Source: Alteromonas australica (lineage in GTDB: Bacteria; Pseudomonadota; Gammaproteobacteria; Enterobacterales; Alteromonadaceae). Taken from it: a stretch of DNA of 64,000 bases. A model generated the notes under the pieces. That model was not told the origin of the DNA. It searched no databases and saw only the letters and a list, made by a program, of their open reading frames with translations. A program made the position numbers and the translations under genes. Positions 9,267 to 18,921 of the stretch are shown one piece after another (position 1 is the first letter of the stretch; each line of letters begins with the position of its first letter). Where the stretch lies: assembly GCF_000730385.1 (NCBI RefSeq), contig NZ_CP008849.1, positions 2,232,001 to 2,296,000 on the forward strand. The letters run 5' to 3'.

Positions 9267-11203
9267 GTATTTTGCAGTTAAAAAACATCACTGTTATTTA
9301 CGGTAATCCCCCTTTGCTTGATGGTGTAGAACTGCTGGTTCAGCCAAAAGAACGGGTATGTTTAGTGGGCCGAAACGGCAGCGGCAAATCCACCCTAATG
9401 AAAGTGATAGCGGGTGATATTATTGCTGACGACGGCCAGCGTATCATCGAAAATAACACTATTATTGCGCGGCTTGAACAAGATCCGCCTCAAACAACCG
9501 ATGTAACCTTGTTTGACTATGTGGCTGAGGGGCTCGCAGATATTGGGGAAACATTAAAAGCTTATTTCCATCAAACTCGGTTAGTCGCCGAAGATCCGAG
9601 TGAAGTGAACCTGAATAAACTTCAGTCGCTACAAGAGATATTAGAAGCGCGCGATGCGTGGCAGTTTGAACAGCAAATTGAACAAACCCTGACCATGCTA
9701 AAACTCGAGCCAGAGATATCATTATCCACCTTATCTGGCGGATGGCGCAGAAAAGCGGCTTTAGCCCGCGCGTTAGTTCGCCAACCCGATTTGTTGTTAC
9801 TGGACGAACCAACTAACCACCTTGATATAGAAATGATTCGCTGGCTTGAATCGAGTTTGTCTAACTACAATGGCGCCATTGTTTTTGTTAGCCATGACCG
9901 CGCGTTTATTCGCAGTATGGCTACCCGTATCGTAGATTTAGACAGAGGGACAATCACCAGTTATCCCGGCAACTACGAAACTTATTTAGAGAAGAAGCAA
10001 CACGACCTGGAAGTCGAAGCGGCACAAAATGCGGAATTCGATAAAAAGCTAGCCCAAGAAGAAGTGTGGATTCGTCAAGGTATAAAAGCCCGACGCACCC
10101 GCAATGAAGGGCGTGTTCGTGCACTTAAAAAGTTACGCGAGGAGCGTCATGCCCGACGCGCTGTACAAGGGAATGCCGTGGTGGGCCAACATCAGGGCGC
10201 ACGCTCAGGCAAAATGGTATTTGAAGTCAAAGATCTTGCGTACAGTATTGGCGGAAAAACCATTGTCAAACGGCTTTCGCTCAACGTAATGAGAGGCGAC
10301 AAACTCGCGCTTATCGGCCCTAATGGTTGCGGTAAAAGTACCCTGATTAAACTTCTTCTTGGTGAGCTACAGCCTAATAACGGAATAGCGAAACAAGGCA
10401 CTAACCTTGAAGTGGCTTACTTTGACCAGCATAGACACGGGCTGGATTTAGAAAAAACCGTCATTGATGCGGTAGGTGATGGCAAGCGTGATCTTATGGT
10501 GAATGGTCATCCACGTCACGTCATCAGCTATCTCCAAGACTATCTGTTCACGCCTGAACGCGTAAACGCACCGGTTAAATCACTGTCTGGTGGTGAAAAA
10601 AACCGCCTTATGCTTGCCAAACTCATGCTTAAACCTAGCAATGTTCTTGTTCTCGATGAACCCACCAACGACCTTGATGTAGAAACGTTGGAAATGCTGG
10701 AAACCTTATTGAATGAGTATCAAGGTACTGTGTTATTGGTAAGCCACGATAGAGAATTCGTGGACAACGTGGCTAACAGCTGTGTGGTATTTGAAGGAGA
10801 AGGGGAGTTAAGAGAGTTCATTGGTGGCTTTACGGATGTTGAGAATTGGTACAAAGAAAGAGACGCTCAACGTCAGGCTGTGACGAAAGAAGAAAAAGCT
10901 AAAGTAAAGAATGAAACTAAATCAACAAGTGATAGTCCTAGCCATAAGTCTTCTCCCCGTAAGACGAAAAAGTTATCATACAAAGACCAACGTGAACTAG
11001 AAACACTGCCCGCTGACATAGAACAGTTGGAAAGTGACGTTGAAGCGTTACAATTGCAAGTGAATGACCCTGAATTTTTTAGACAGGACAATGACACCAC
11101 TGCAGAAACATTATCGCGCTTAGCAGATAAAGAAAACGCCCTAGCCCTTAAGTATTCGCGCTGGGATGAATTAGAAAGTATGCTGGAAGATAATCAGCAG
11201 TAA
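9263..11203 (+). CDS. uup: ABC-F family ATPase Uup
   Basis: 646 residues with two ABC cassettes and no membrane domain. The first has GRNGSGKST, LSGGWRRKAA and LLDEPTNHLD; the second has GPNGCGKST, LSGGEKNRL and LDEPTNDLD. A charged linker and a C-terminal coiled coil (last ~100 residues, rich in E/L/Q) are the Uup signature. ABC-F proteins act on the ribosome, and Uup is also linked to precise excision of transposons and branched-DNA tolerance. The start is GTG at 9263 in a GTGA overlap with the preceding gene. Confidence 0.95.
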   Translation: MSILQLKNITVIYGNPPLLDGVELLVQPKERVCLVGRNGSGKSTLMKVIAGDIIADDGQRIIENNTIIARLEQDPPQTTDVTLFDYVAEGLADIGETLKAYFHQTRLVAEDPSEVNLNKLQSLQEILEARDAWQFEQQIEQTLTMLKLEPEISLSTLSGGWRRKAALARALVRQPDLLLLDEPTNHLDIEMIRWLESSLSNYNGAIVFVSHDRAFIRSMATRIVDLDRGTITSYPGNYETYLEKKQHDLEVEAAQNAEFDKKLAQEEVWIRQGIKARRTRNEGRVRALKKLREERHARRAVQGNAVVGQHQGARSGKMVFEVKDLAYSIGGKTIVKRLSLNVMRGDKLALIGPNGCGKSTLIKLLLGELQPNNGIAKQGTNLEVAYFDQHRHGLDLEKTVIDAVGDGKRDLMVNGHPRHVISYLQDYLFTPERVNAPVKSLSGGEKNRLMLAKLMLKPSNVLVLDEPTNDLDVETLEMLETLLNEYQGTVLLVSHDREFVDNVANSCVVFEGEGELREFIGGFTDVENWYKERDAQRQAVTKEEKAKVKNETKSTSDSPSHKSSPRKTKKLSYKDQRELETLPADIEQLESDVEALQLQVNDPEFFRQDNDTTAETLSRLADKENALALKYSRWDELESMLEDNQQ

Positions 11204-11215
11204 ATAGGATTTTAG

Positions 11216-12970
11216 ATGAAACGAACTCAGCTTGCCGCCGCCGTTCTGTTGGCAACAGGAAGTGTTTCGGCCGTAGCCGCAACCTATTCAGTGACGCCTC
11301 TTCCTTTAGAGGACAAAAGTAGAAATTACTTTGCCACCTCAATTGATAACGCTGGCAAGATGCTAGCCACGGTAGAATCGGAGTACAACCCACCGGTAGA
11401 TGTGGAACAATTAGAAGACGATACCACCTTCTTCGACCTCTACGGCGGCTCGTTAGAAAATGAAGACGATGCACGTCAAGGTGTATTCACTGACGCTGAC
11501 TATACGTTTATTGTAAGCTACCTCATTAGCAACCAAAGCGCCTCTGTAGGGCAAAAGCTAACGAGCTATCGTACCTATATGACTGACACCAACGACTTTG
11601 ATTTGGTGCCAGGGCTGGACGAAGTCACCGACAAGTTTGACGATTACACGCAGTCGGTTGAAGCCATTGGTCAAGATAGCTTAAACGGTAACTTCATCGT
11701 TGGCGACTCAACAGGTCTGGTTATTTTAGATGAATACGAAGATGAAGATGGCAATACCATCAACTACACGTATCCTGAATCAACACAGCAAGCCTTCGTA
11801 CAATCCTCTAATAACACCAGTATTTTAACGCCCGTTGATGACACGCTAGGTGGTTTTGCTTCTGCCCGTGCCATTAACAGTAACCTGCAAGTGGCTGGGT
11901 TTAGTACGGTGAGCTTTCTAGATACGGTGGATGATGCCATCGAAATCTGTGAAGACGATGAATTGCGTGGCGATATCCCCGAAGGGCGCTGTTACTACAA
12001 CATCTACGCTGGCGACTTTAACGTGCCACGTATTTCAAGTTACTTCGTTACCAATTCAACTAGCTTTATGTCGAGCTTTATCCTTGCCTCAGAAGTGAAT
12101 GCTACGATTTGGCAAATTGACGTTAATGGCGACATCATTAGTACGGATACCTTCCCGTTATTGTTCGACCCTGATGAAGACAGCACAACCCATTATTTTA
12201 CCTATGCTTATGATATTAATAACCAAGGCATTGCTGTGGGTGAGGGTTTAACCGGCGACACGGTTACCATTACTCGCCCTAACTCTTCGGGGTTAACGGA
12301 GAGCGAACGCGTTGCCACCGTATTTCGTGATGGTGAAACGGTGGAATTACTACCACGGGAAGAAAACTTGCTTAGCCAAGCGATTGCCATTAACGACAAT
12401 AATTGGGTAACAGGTGCGGTTTTACGTGCGTCCAGCGATATTGCTCGTGCGCGATTATTTGCTTACAACCTAGACACCACAGAACAAGTTTACCCCGATG
12501 GCTTTTTCACGACGTCTGCGGTTATTGCCAATGCGATTAACAACAACAATATCATTGTAGGTAAAGCTGATATTGAAGCAACGTCAGATACATTGCGCGA
12601 AACACATGCGTTCATGTACGACATTGAGACCGAAGAATTTACTGACCTTAACGATCTCATTTCTTGTGATAGCGACTATGAGCTAGTAGAAGCGTTGGAT
12701 ATCAATGATGACGACGAAATTATTGCTAACGCGAGGATCAAGAAAGCAAGCACCTATATTACAGGGGTTGAAATTATCAACTCTGAAGGTGAGACGGTAG
12801 AAGTGGATTCAATTGTCGCAGTAAAACTAACCCCCTCGACAGGCACCATTGAAGACTGTGATGTGGAAGAAGAGGATGAGCCTTATGAACGCTCAGGGGC
12901 AAGTTCCTCTCAGTTAGGGTTATTACTACTTGCTGGTATGGCCTTCATCCGCCGACGCTGGTTCAAGTAA
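11216..12970 (+). CDS. DUF3466 family exported protein with C-terminal sorting-type tail
   Basis: 584 residues with a clear signal peptide (MKRTQLAAAVLLATGSVSAVAA), so it is exported. The body is acidic with repeated units of the type IN-x-x-G-x-A-V-G seen at several places, resembling a beta-propeller repeat. The C-terminus has an acidic stretch, a Ser/Gly run, about 14 hydrophobic residues and a basic end (RRRWFK). That layout matches GlyGly-CTERM-like tails processed by rhombosortase. The gene is 12 bases after uup and is probably co-transcribed. Function unknown. Confidence 0.8.
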   Translation: MKRTQLAAAVLLATGSVSAVAATYSVTPLPLEDKSRNYFATSIDNAGKMLATVESEYNPPVDVEQLEDDTTFFDLYGGSLENEDDARQGVFTDADYTFIVSYLISNQSASVGQKLTSYRTYMTDTNDFDLVPGLDEVTDKFDDYTQSVEAIGQDSLNGNFIVGDSTGLVILDEYEDEDGNTINYTYPESTQQAFVQSSNNTSILTPVDDTLGGFASARAINSNLQVAGFSTVSFLDTVDDAIEICEDDELRGDIPEGRCYYNIYAGDFNVPRISSYFVTNSTSFMSSFILASEVNATIWQIDVNGDIISTDTFPLLFDPDEDSTTHYFTYAYDINNQGIAVGEGLTGDTVTITRPNSSGLTESERVATVFRDGETVELLPREENLLSQAIAINDNNWVTGAVLRASSDIARARLFAYNLDTTEQVYPDGFFTTSAVIANAINNNNIIVGKADIEATSDTLRETHAFMYDIETEEFTDLNDLISCDSDYELVEALDINDDDEIIANARIKKASTYITGVEIINSEGETVEVDSIVAVKLTPSTGTIEDCDVEEEDEPYERSGASSSQLGLLLLAGMAFIRRRWFK

Positions 12971-12992
12971 AAGGGTTAAGAAACCTGTTTTG

Positions 12993-13022
12993 AAGCCGCT
13001 CTTTCTAGAGCGGCTTTTTTAT
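12993..13022 (+). terminator. terminator after the DUF3466 gene
   Basis: AAGCCGCTCT-TTCT-AGAGCGGCTT stem with six T following. It ends the rlmL-uup-DUF3466 unit. Confidence 0.88.
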
Positions 13023-13262
13023 TACTTATGCATTTAAAAAATGAAATATTTATGCATAAAAAGTGTAACAACAAAATCCTTAAATCTTCATCATCTTATG
13101 GTTTGTCAAGCCATTTAACTTGTAATTTATCTTGAACCATTTGGTCAATTGCACTATCACAGTAGTGTGCACTAAAAAATTTTCCGGCACTATCGACAAA
13201 ATAGATGTAGAGCGCCTAGGAAAAGTTTTGTTGCACATCCAACAAAGACAAGAGGCTAATCA

Positions 13263-13439
13263 ATGAAAAGACAAAAAAGAGACAAACTGACACGCGCCCA
13301 TTCAAAAGGGTATCAGGCAGGAATTAGCGGTCGTTCTAAGGACATATGTCCTTTTCAACAGAACGATGCGCGCTCTCAATGGTTAGGAGGCTGGCGTGAG
13401 GCAGTAGAGGATAGGCACATAGGACTGAGCGTCAAGTAA
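13263..13439 (+). CDS. rmf: ribosome modulation factor RMF
   Basis: 58 residues read directly from the DNA. It begins MKRQKRDKLTRAH and contains GYQAGISGRSK and QWLGGWREA, which match the E. coli factor almost residue for residue. RMF dimerises 70S ribosomes into 100S particles in stationary phase or stress. The gene has its own upstream region (290 bp) and its own terminator. Its position next to fabA is conserved in gammaproteobacteria. Confidence 0.95.
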   Translation: MKRQKRDKLTRAHSKGYQAGISGRSKDICPFQQNDARSQWLGGWREAVEDRHIGLSVK

Positions 13440-13467
13440 CGCCTTCTCTTTTAATGATTATGCATGT

Positions 13468-13492
13468 AAAAGCCCCTAGCGGGGCTTTTTTC
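13468..13492 (+). terminator. terminator after rmf
   Basis: AAAAGCCCC-TAG-CGGGGCTTTTTT stem-loop and T-run. It is symmetric enough to serve the convergent fabA transcript as well. Confidence 0.88.
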
Positions 13493-13532
13493 ATTATAGG
13501 GGCAACAACGTGTGCGCCCTTAGCGAAACTGG

Positions 13533-14051
13533 CTAAAAGTTTGAGGTATCTTGGAACAAACCGACTTTTAAATCTTTCGCTACGTAGATTTCTCTACCGT
13601 CAACTTCAACCACACCATCAGCCATGCCCATAAACAGCTTGCGCTTAATGACACGTTTCATGGTGATTTTGTAAGTCACTTTTTTCGCTGTTGGTAAAAT
13701 TTGGCCGGTAAATTTCACTTCACCCACACCAAGCGCTCGCCCTTTACCTGGACCGCCGCTCCAACCTAAGAAAAAGCCAACTAATTGCCACATGGCGTCT
13801 AAGCCCAAGCAGCCTGGCATGACGGGATCACCAGGGAAGTGGCAATCGAAGAACCAAAGGTCTGGTGAAATATCCAATTCGGCGATAATTTCACCCTTAC
13901 CGTGCTCACCGCCGTCTTCTGTTATAGACACAATACGATCCATCATTAGCATATTTGGCGCAGGTAACTGACTGTTTCCCGGGCCAAACATTTCACCGCG
14001 GCTGCAGGCTAAAAGGTCGTCTCTATTAAAACTGTTTTTCTGTTCTGACAT
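13533..14051 (-). CDS. fabA: 3-hydroxydecanoyl-ACP dehydratase/isomerase FabA
   Basis: 172 residues from the ATG at 14051 ([14 protein letters not shown]), the same length as E. coli FabA. A TTG two codons upstream is possible but unlikely. It dehydrates 3-hydroxydecanoyl-ACP and isomerises the product, starting unsaturated fatty-acid synthesis. The catalytic histidine is in [15 protein letters not shown], and the aspartate helix is in [13 protein letters not shown]. It converges on rmf. Confidence 0.96.
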   Translation of the reverse strand: MSEQKNSFNRDDLLACSRGEMFGPGNSQLPAPNMLMMDRIVSITEDGGEHGKGEIIAELDISPDLWFFDCHFPGDPVMPGCLGLDAMWQLVGFFLGWSGGPGKGRALGVGEVKFTGQILPTAKKVTYKITMKRVIKRKLFMGMADGVVEVDGREIYVAKDLKVGLFQDTSNF

Positions 14052-14181
14052 TCCCAACTCGTTGTTTTAAAAATTACGATGCTAATTTAGCGAACACTTG
14101 TAAGCCAAACAACTCTGAACAGTCATTTTTCTTCACAAAAACGCATGGTAAACTCGAATATCTAACGAGCTTGTGATTACT

Positions 14182-14457
14182 ATGACAGAAAAAACCAAAA
14201 AAAGTACAGTAAAAGACAAAGCAAAAGCGAACGCTGATAAGCAACGTCGCTTTCGTGAACGCCAACGAGAAGCAGGTAAAAAACTGGTTCGCGGTTATGT
14301 CTCGCCAGAAGCAAAGCTTTGCTACGATGAAATTCGCGAAAAAACCGGATGGAGTGACAGTGAAGCAGTGTCTAATTCAGTAAGGCTAATGTATGCCGCG
14401 TACAAGTGTGGCCAAATTAAATTGTTAAATGAGTGGTTAAGAAAAAATAACCGCTAG
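14182..14457 (+). CDS. small basic protein, possible ribbon-helix-helix/DNA-binding
   Basis: 91 residues from ATG 14182 (a GTG three codons upstream is an alternative; neither has a clear ribosome site). The first 30 residues are very rich in Lys/Arg/Gln (KQRRFRERQREAGKK). A part with predicted strand and helices follows (LVRGYVSPEAKLCYDEIREKTGWSDSEAV, 29 residues at about 37-65). The basic tail followed by strand-helix-helix suggests a nucleic-acid-binding RHH-like protein, but this is inference. It lies alone between fabA and the photolyase cluster. Confidence 0.55.
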   Translation: MTEKTKKSTVKDKAKANADKQRRFRERQREAGKKLVRGYVSPEAKLCYDEIREKTGWSDSEAVSNSVRLMYAAYKCGQIKLLNEWLRKNNR

Positions 14458-14520
14458 CCCTCATGATGTCATGAATAGTGAAACTCATGGCACAGCGTAA
14501 CAGTGCACCGAGCGTAATGA

Positions 14521-16053
14521 TCATTTCGTTTTGCGCATCTGTTGACTTACCCATTGTCGAGACGGGCTATGGCTTAATGTATGACGCCTAACAATACGTT
14601 GCGCTTCTTGTAAGACATCGTCTCGTTCTCGGTACTGCCATAAACGGTCAGCCGTTAACTTTGAGTGATAAGAAATGTCGAGAATGGGCGGTAGATAATC
14701 ACGAACAAGGTCAAAATCTAGCATCACACACTCTAACGGACCTAACATCCAAGGAGCATGACAGGCGTCGGAAGGCAACAGAGAAAGCTCTGGCACCCAT
14801 CGCTTAATAAACTCTCCATTAGGGTCTAGCCGTTGAGATTGCGTATGAGGATTATACAGGCGAACAGTGTGGACGCCTGTTACGCTAGCCTGCATCTGAA
14901 TTTGTGGATAATGAATGCCTGGTTCAAAGTCTAAAAACTGGCTCGCTAAATAGTGAGCAGCCTTTAGCCAATGCACATTTAAGTGATGGCATAAAAAGCT
15001 GGTAACCATGGCACGCATTCTAAAATTCAAATAGCCCGTGGCTTTCAACGCCCGCATGCAGGCATCGACCAACGGATAGCCTGTGCGTCCGTTTTTCCAA
15101 AGGTAAAAGCGCCGCTCTGCCTCTGGGCCATCAATGTATGGAAATTGGTTGTATGCCTTGTTAATAGGCCGACACTCCATGTCGTGTTCACTTTCAAATT
15201 TTTGAATAAAATGGCAATGCCAGTGTAACCGCGAGAGCAGGGCGTTAATGGCGCTTCGCCACGATTTCGTCGTGTGTTCTTTCGCTGCCTTCTGGTGTAC
15301 AACAAACTGGTAAACCTGCTTAATCGATAGATTTCCCCACGCGATGTAGGGGCTTAATCGTGTGCAGGACGTGCGCGAAGCTAGCGGTGCAGAAATATCG
15401 CGGTGGTACCGTTCGCCTCTACCTTTAAAGAAATGATGCATGACGTGCCAACCGCGAGGTTCCCCCCCGGGTTGCATTAGAGCATGTTGTACTAGCGAGG
15501 GTTGATACACACGGGTTTTCATCACTGGAAGATGCTGCCAAGGGAACCAATTAGCTTGGGATAAATCAGGGTCTAGAGTAGGGGCATGCATGGTCAATTC
15601 CCAATGACTTTGCCACGCTTTTCTGTTCGGCAATCCTCTGATAACCGCGCCGCTTTTGGCTTCATGCCATGTCACTTGATTCCGGGTACACCACTCGGCC
15701 ACTGCCAAATCTCGGTTATGCGTAACCGAAACGCCGATTTCTTGGTGACTTCTGATACGCGTAACCCCAACATGTTGGCTAAGAAAGTCCAATGCCGCCA
15801 ACATTTCCATATGAAGCTGCAATACGCTTATTGAAGCCGGCACTTGCGCGTTTATGGCCTCTAAACTCTGGTGTACAAACTGCCAGTGCCGATCAGACAT
15901 ATGCGGGTCGCTAATGAGGCTAGGCTCCCAACAGTAAAACAAAATAATAGCTTCGTTATTTTGTATCGCCCGATAAAGAGGTTCGTGATCTCGTAGTCGT
16001 AAATCACGCTTTAACCAAATTAACGTGACCTCTGAGGTATCTATGACAGCCAC
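14521..16053 (-). CDS. atypical photolyase/cryptochrome-family flavoprotein
   Basis: 510 residues. The N-terminal Rossmann (antenna) domain opens with [16 protein letters not shown]. The C-terminal FAD domain includes [20 protein letters not shown] and [16 protein letters not shown]. In the segment where class I photolyases carry the FAD-proximal Trp (GWQWAAS in E. coli), this protein reads [10 protein letters not shown]. The proximal Trp and the Asn near FAD N5 therefore appear to be missing. It is neither DASH nor the Fe-S type. Repair activity or light sensing is undecided. It overlaps the upstream CRY-DASH gene by 13 bases, so the two are expressed together. Confidence 0.85.
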   Translation of the reverse strand: MAVIDTSEVTLIWLKRDLRLRDHEPLYRAIQNNEAIILFYCWEPSLISDPHMSDRHWQFVHQSLEAINAQVPASISVLQLHMEMLAALDFLSQHVGVTRIRSHQEIGVSVTHNRDLAVAEWCTRNQVTWHEAKSGAVIRGLPNRKAWQSHWELTMHAPTLDPDLSQANWFPWQHLPVMKTRVYQPSLVQHALMQPGGEPRGWHVMHHFFKGRGERYHRDISAPLASRTSCTRLSPYIAWGNLSIKQVYQFVVHQKAAKEHTTKSWRSAINALLSRLHWHCHFIQKFESEHDMECRPINKAYNQFPYIDGPEAERRFYLWKNGRTGYPLVDACMRALKATGYLNFRMRAMVTSFLCHHLNVHWLKAAHYLASQFLDFEPGIHYPQIQMQASVTGVHTVRLYNPHTQSQRLDPNGEFIKRWVPELSLLPSDACHAPWMLGPLECVMLDFDLVRDYLPPILDISYHSKLTADRLWQYRERDDVLQEAQRIVRRHTLSHSPSRQWVSQQMRKTK

Positions 16054-17414
16054 TTATTGCAAAATTCTCCCTTGGGGTCGTAGGCTTCTGTCTGTTTAAG
16101 CAAGTTAAATTGCCTATGGCCTCTTGGATCACTCCCGACGCCAGCGAGATAAAGCCAGTTCCCCCAATTACTCCCTACATCAAAATCAATTAATTTGTGC
16201 TCGAACCAAGCTGCGCCATACCGCCAGTCTTGGCGCAGCTCATGCACAAAACAACTGGCGACGATTTGCCTGCCTCGATTAGATAAAAAACCGGTTTTTG
16301 CCAGTTGCCGCATACAAGCATCAACGATGGGGTAACCCGTAGTGCCATTGCACCATGATAAGAATGCCTGAGGGTCGTGGCTGGTATTTGGCTGCTTTCC
16401 ATGAATGCCTGAATAGGCAAACCACTTACTTCCATGTTTTTGTTGTAACCAGAAAAAGAATTCTCGCCAAAGTAATTCAAAATAAATCCAATAAGTAGAG
16501 TCGTTTTTAACGTGCTTTTCTTCAAACGCAAACAGTTGTCTCATCACCGTCTTAGGTGATAAGGCACCAATGGCTAACCAAGGAGATAACTTGGTACTGT
16601 CTCGCCAATTATCGAGGCTGTTTCGGGTTTCTTTGTAAGTTGAAGCACCTTTCCAATCAAAGAGATAGCGATGTAAATGCGCAAGGGCGGCACGCTCTCC
16701 TCCTGTAAAAGTTTCAGTGCATTCGTCATCAAGTTGTGGTGGCGCACTCAACGTCATCGTACGGGATTTATTCATGCGAGGTGTGAAAGACAATGGCCAA
16801 TGGGTAACATCATCTGACGCTGGAATATTCACGCCGTGTTTTTCAATTTTGCGGCGAAATGGCGAAAACACATCGGGAGTGTCGTTCACATCAAATGGCA
16901 GTGTGGCGGGACTGTACAAAGAACACGTATTGCCAGTGACCATGGTTACCGCTGGGAAATATTGCTGAATAACGTCGACTTCTTTAACCTCATTAAAGCC
17001 ACCGTAATGACTAACACCTAGATGACTAAAGCTATTTTCAGTCAATAATTCAACAAGCACTTCGGCCACATTACCCGTGATAACAACCAATTCATGCCCT
17101 ACACTGGTTAATGCGTTATGTAAGTCTGAAAGCGATTCCATTAAAAATTGATATCTGTGTTCGCCCATTGACTGAACGCCATAAGCATTTGGACAAAACC
17201 AGCTTTCATCGAGAATATACACAAGGGTCATTTCGTCAACTAAGCGAGTCATTGCCGCTAGTGCAGCATGGTCATGTAAGCGAAGGTCGTATCTGAACCA
17301 AAATAGACCACGAGTCTGTCGAAGGTGTGATTCGGCGGTGTTCGCAGGCTGAGTATTTATATTATCCATAATAATCACAGGTTTATTTTTAACTACAGGA
17401 TCTTTACGCCCCAT
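16041..17414 (-). CDS. cryptochrome DASH
   Basis: 457 residues. It opens the photolyase domain with [17 protein letters not shown] and ends with the DASH-specific run [19 protein letters not shown] and [16 protein letters not shown]. Trp residues of the electron-transfer chain are present. CRY-DASH proteins bind FAD and a folate antenna and repair CPDs mainly in single-stranded or looped DNA. The ATG at 17414 gives a 30-residue leader before the domain; the ATG at 17369 is an equally plausible start. It is first gene of a two-gene minus-strand unit, divergent from the CPD photolyase with 78 bases between. Confidence 0.93.
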   Translation of the reverse strand: MGRKDPVVKNKPVIIMDNINTQPANTAESHLRQTRGLFWFRYDLRLHDHAALAAMTRLVDEMTLVYILDESWFCPNAYGVQSMGEHRYQFLMESLSDLHNALTSVGHELVVITGNVAEVLVELLTENSFSHLGVSHYGGFNEVKEVDVIQQYFPAVTMVTGNTCSLYSPATLPFDVNDTPDVFSPFRRKIEKHGVNIPASDDVTHWPLSFTPRMNKSRTMTLSAPPQLDDECTETFTGGERAALAHLHRYLFDWKGASTYKETRNSLDNWRDSTKLSPWLAIGALSPKTVMRQLFAFEEKHVKNDSTYWIYFELLWREFFFWLQQKHGSKWFAYSGIHGKQPNTSHDPQAFLSWCNGTTGYPIVDACMRQLAKTGFLSNRGRQIVASCFVHELRQDWRYGAAWFEHKLIDFDVGSNWGNWLYLAGVGSDPRGHRQFNLLKQTEAYDPKGEFCNKWLS

Positions 17415-17492
17415 TAAAACGTAGAAGACAGGTTGTTGATTAAAACACTACGAACTAAACCTTAATAAAGACTCATTAAAAAAGGAAAAATT

Positions 17493-18917
17493 GTGACGGT
17501 TCCAGTAAGCATCATGTGGTTTAGGCAGGATTTGCGAGTGAAAGATAACCCCGCTTTGAATGCTGCTTGCGCGTCGGGAAACATTATTCCCATTTATATT
17601 TACGACACGAAAACGCCAGACGGACGAGAGCCTGGAGGGGCCAGTAAGTGGTGGTTGCATCACTCGCTCAGCAGTCTGAATAAAAGACTAAACGGCCACT
17701 TGCAAATTTTTAAAGGCGATGCTGAAACGATAGTCTTATCCTTGATGGAAACCTTCGATGTTAAACACATATACTGGAACCGTTGCTATGAACCTTGGCA
17801 AATAAATCGCGATAAGGCCATAAAGAAAAAACTCATTGAAAAGGGGGCTCAACCTCAGAGTTTTAACGGTGCCTTGTTGTGGGAGCCTATGAAGGTGCTT
17901 AAGAAAGATAAGACGCCATACCGAGTATTTACGCCTTATTATCGAAAAGGCTGCTTAAATGTAGAGCCACCACGCTACCCAGAATCAACGCCTTCGCGTA
18001 TCACTTATGCTGATGTAAAAAATAAAGGTGATAGTATTGATAGTTTGACACTGCTCCCATCACTGGATTGGGCTTCTAACTTTCCAAACCATTGGCACCC
18101 CGGTGAAGAAGGCGCGGCAGACAAGCTTGCTACTTTTATTCAGCAAGGGGCTAGATCGTATAAAGATAAACGGGATATACCGTCTGTCACCGGCACATCT
18201 CAACTTTCTCCTCACTTGCACTTTGGAGAAATTTCTCCTAACCAAATTTGGTATGCCATCAAAGACAAGTTTGGTCATTCAGAAGATAAAAGCATAGATA
18301 CCTATTTGAGTGAATTAGGGTGGCGAGAATTCAGTTACTATTTACTGTTTCATTTCCCCACCTTGCCGAATAAAAACTTTAACGAAAAGTTTGATAAATT
18401 TAATTGGCGAAGTGATAACAAAGCATTACGAGCGTGGCAGCAGGGCAACACTGGCATTCCTATTGTAGATGCAGGCATGCGAGAGTTGTGGCAAACCGGC
18501 TATATGCACAACCGCGTAAGAATGATCGTGGGCTCGTTCTTGGTAAAAAACCTATTACTGAGTTGGCATGAGGGAGAAAAGTGGTTTTGGGACTGCTTGC
18601 TTGATGCTGACTTAGCAAGCAACAGTGCAAGTTGGCAATGGGTAGCTGGCACCGGCGCCGATGCGGCACCGTACTTCCGAATATTCAACCCCATACTGCA
18701 AGGGGAAAAGTTTGATAAGCAAGGTAAGTACGTACGAAAATATTGCCCTGAGCTTAAAGACCTACCCGATAAATACATTCATAAACCATGGGAAACGCCA
18801 CCCATTATTGCCAAAGAAGCAAACCTTGAACTAGGTACCCATTACCCCAAACCCATTGTCGATTTAAAAGCATCCCGCGAACGTGCTTTAGATGCGTTTC
18901 AACAATTAAAGGGGTAG
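17493..18917 (+). CDS. phrB: deoxyribodipyrimidine (CPD) photolyase, class I/III type
   Basis: 474 residues starting at GTG 17493, with an AAGGA ribosome site six bases ahead. The protein begins VSIMWFRQDLRVKDNPAL. The FAD/substrate region is intact: GNTGIPIVDAGMRELWQTGYMHNRVRMI, then the Trp pair in SWQWVAGTGADAAPYF and FNPILQGEKFDKQGKY. The GADAAPYFRIFNP form is typical of bacterial CPD photolyases including class III. It repairs cyclobutane pyrimidine dimers using blue light. It heads a plus-strand unit with the Fe-S photolyase and DUF2256 gene. Confidence 0.93.
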   Translation: MTVPVSIMWFRQDLRVKDNPALNAACASGNIIPIYIYDTKTPDGREPGGASKWWLHHSLSSLNKRLNGHLQIFKGDAETIVLSLMETFDVKHIYWNRCYEPWQINRDKAIKKKLIEKGAQPQSFNGALLWEPMKVLKKDKTPYRVFTPYYRKGCLNVEPPRYPESTPSRITYADVKNKGDSIDSLTLLPSLDWASNFPNHWHPGEEGAADKLATFIQQGARSYKDKRDIPSVTGTSQLSPHLHFGEISPNQIWYAIKDKFGHSEDKSIDTYLSELGWREFSYYLLFHFPTLPNKNFNEKFDKFNWRSDNKALRAWQQGNTGIPIVDAGMRELWQTGYMHNRVRMIVGSFLVKNLLLSWHEGEKWFWDCLLDADLASNSASWQWVAGTGADAAPYFRIFNPILQGEKFDKQGKYVRKYCPELKDLPDKYIHKPWETPPIIAKEANLELGTHYPKPIVDLKASRERALDAFQQLKG

Positions 18918-18921
18918 GTGA

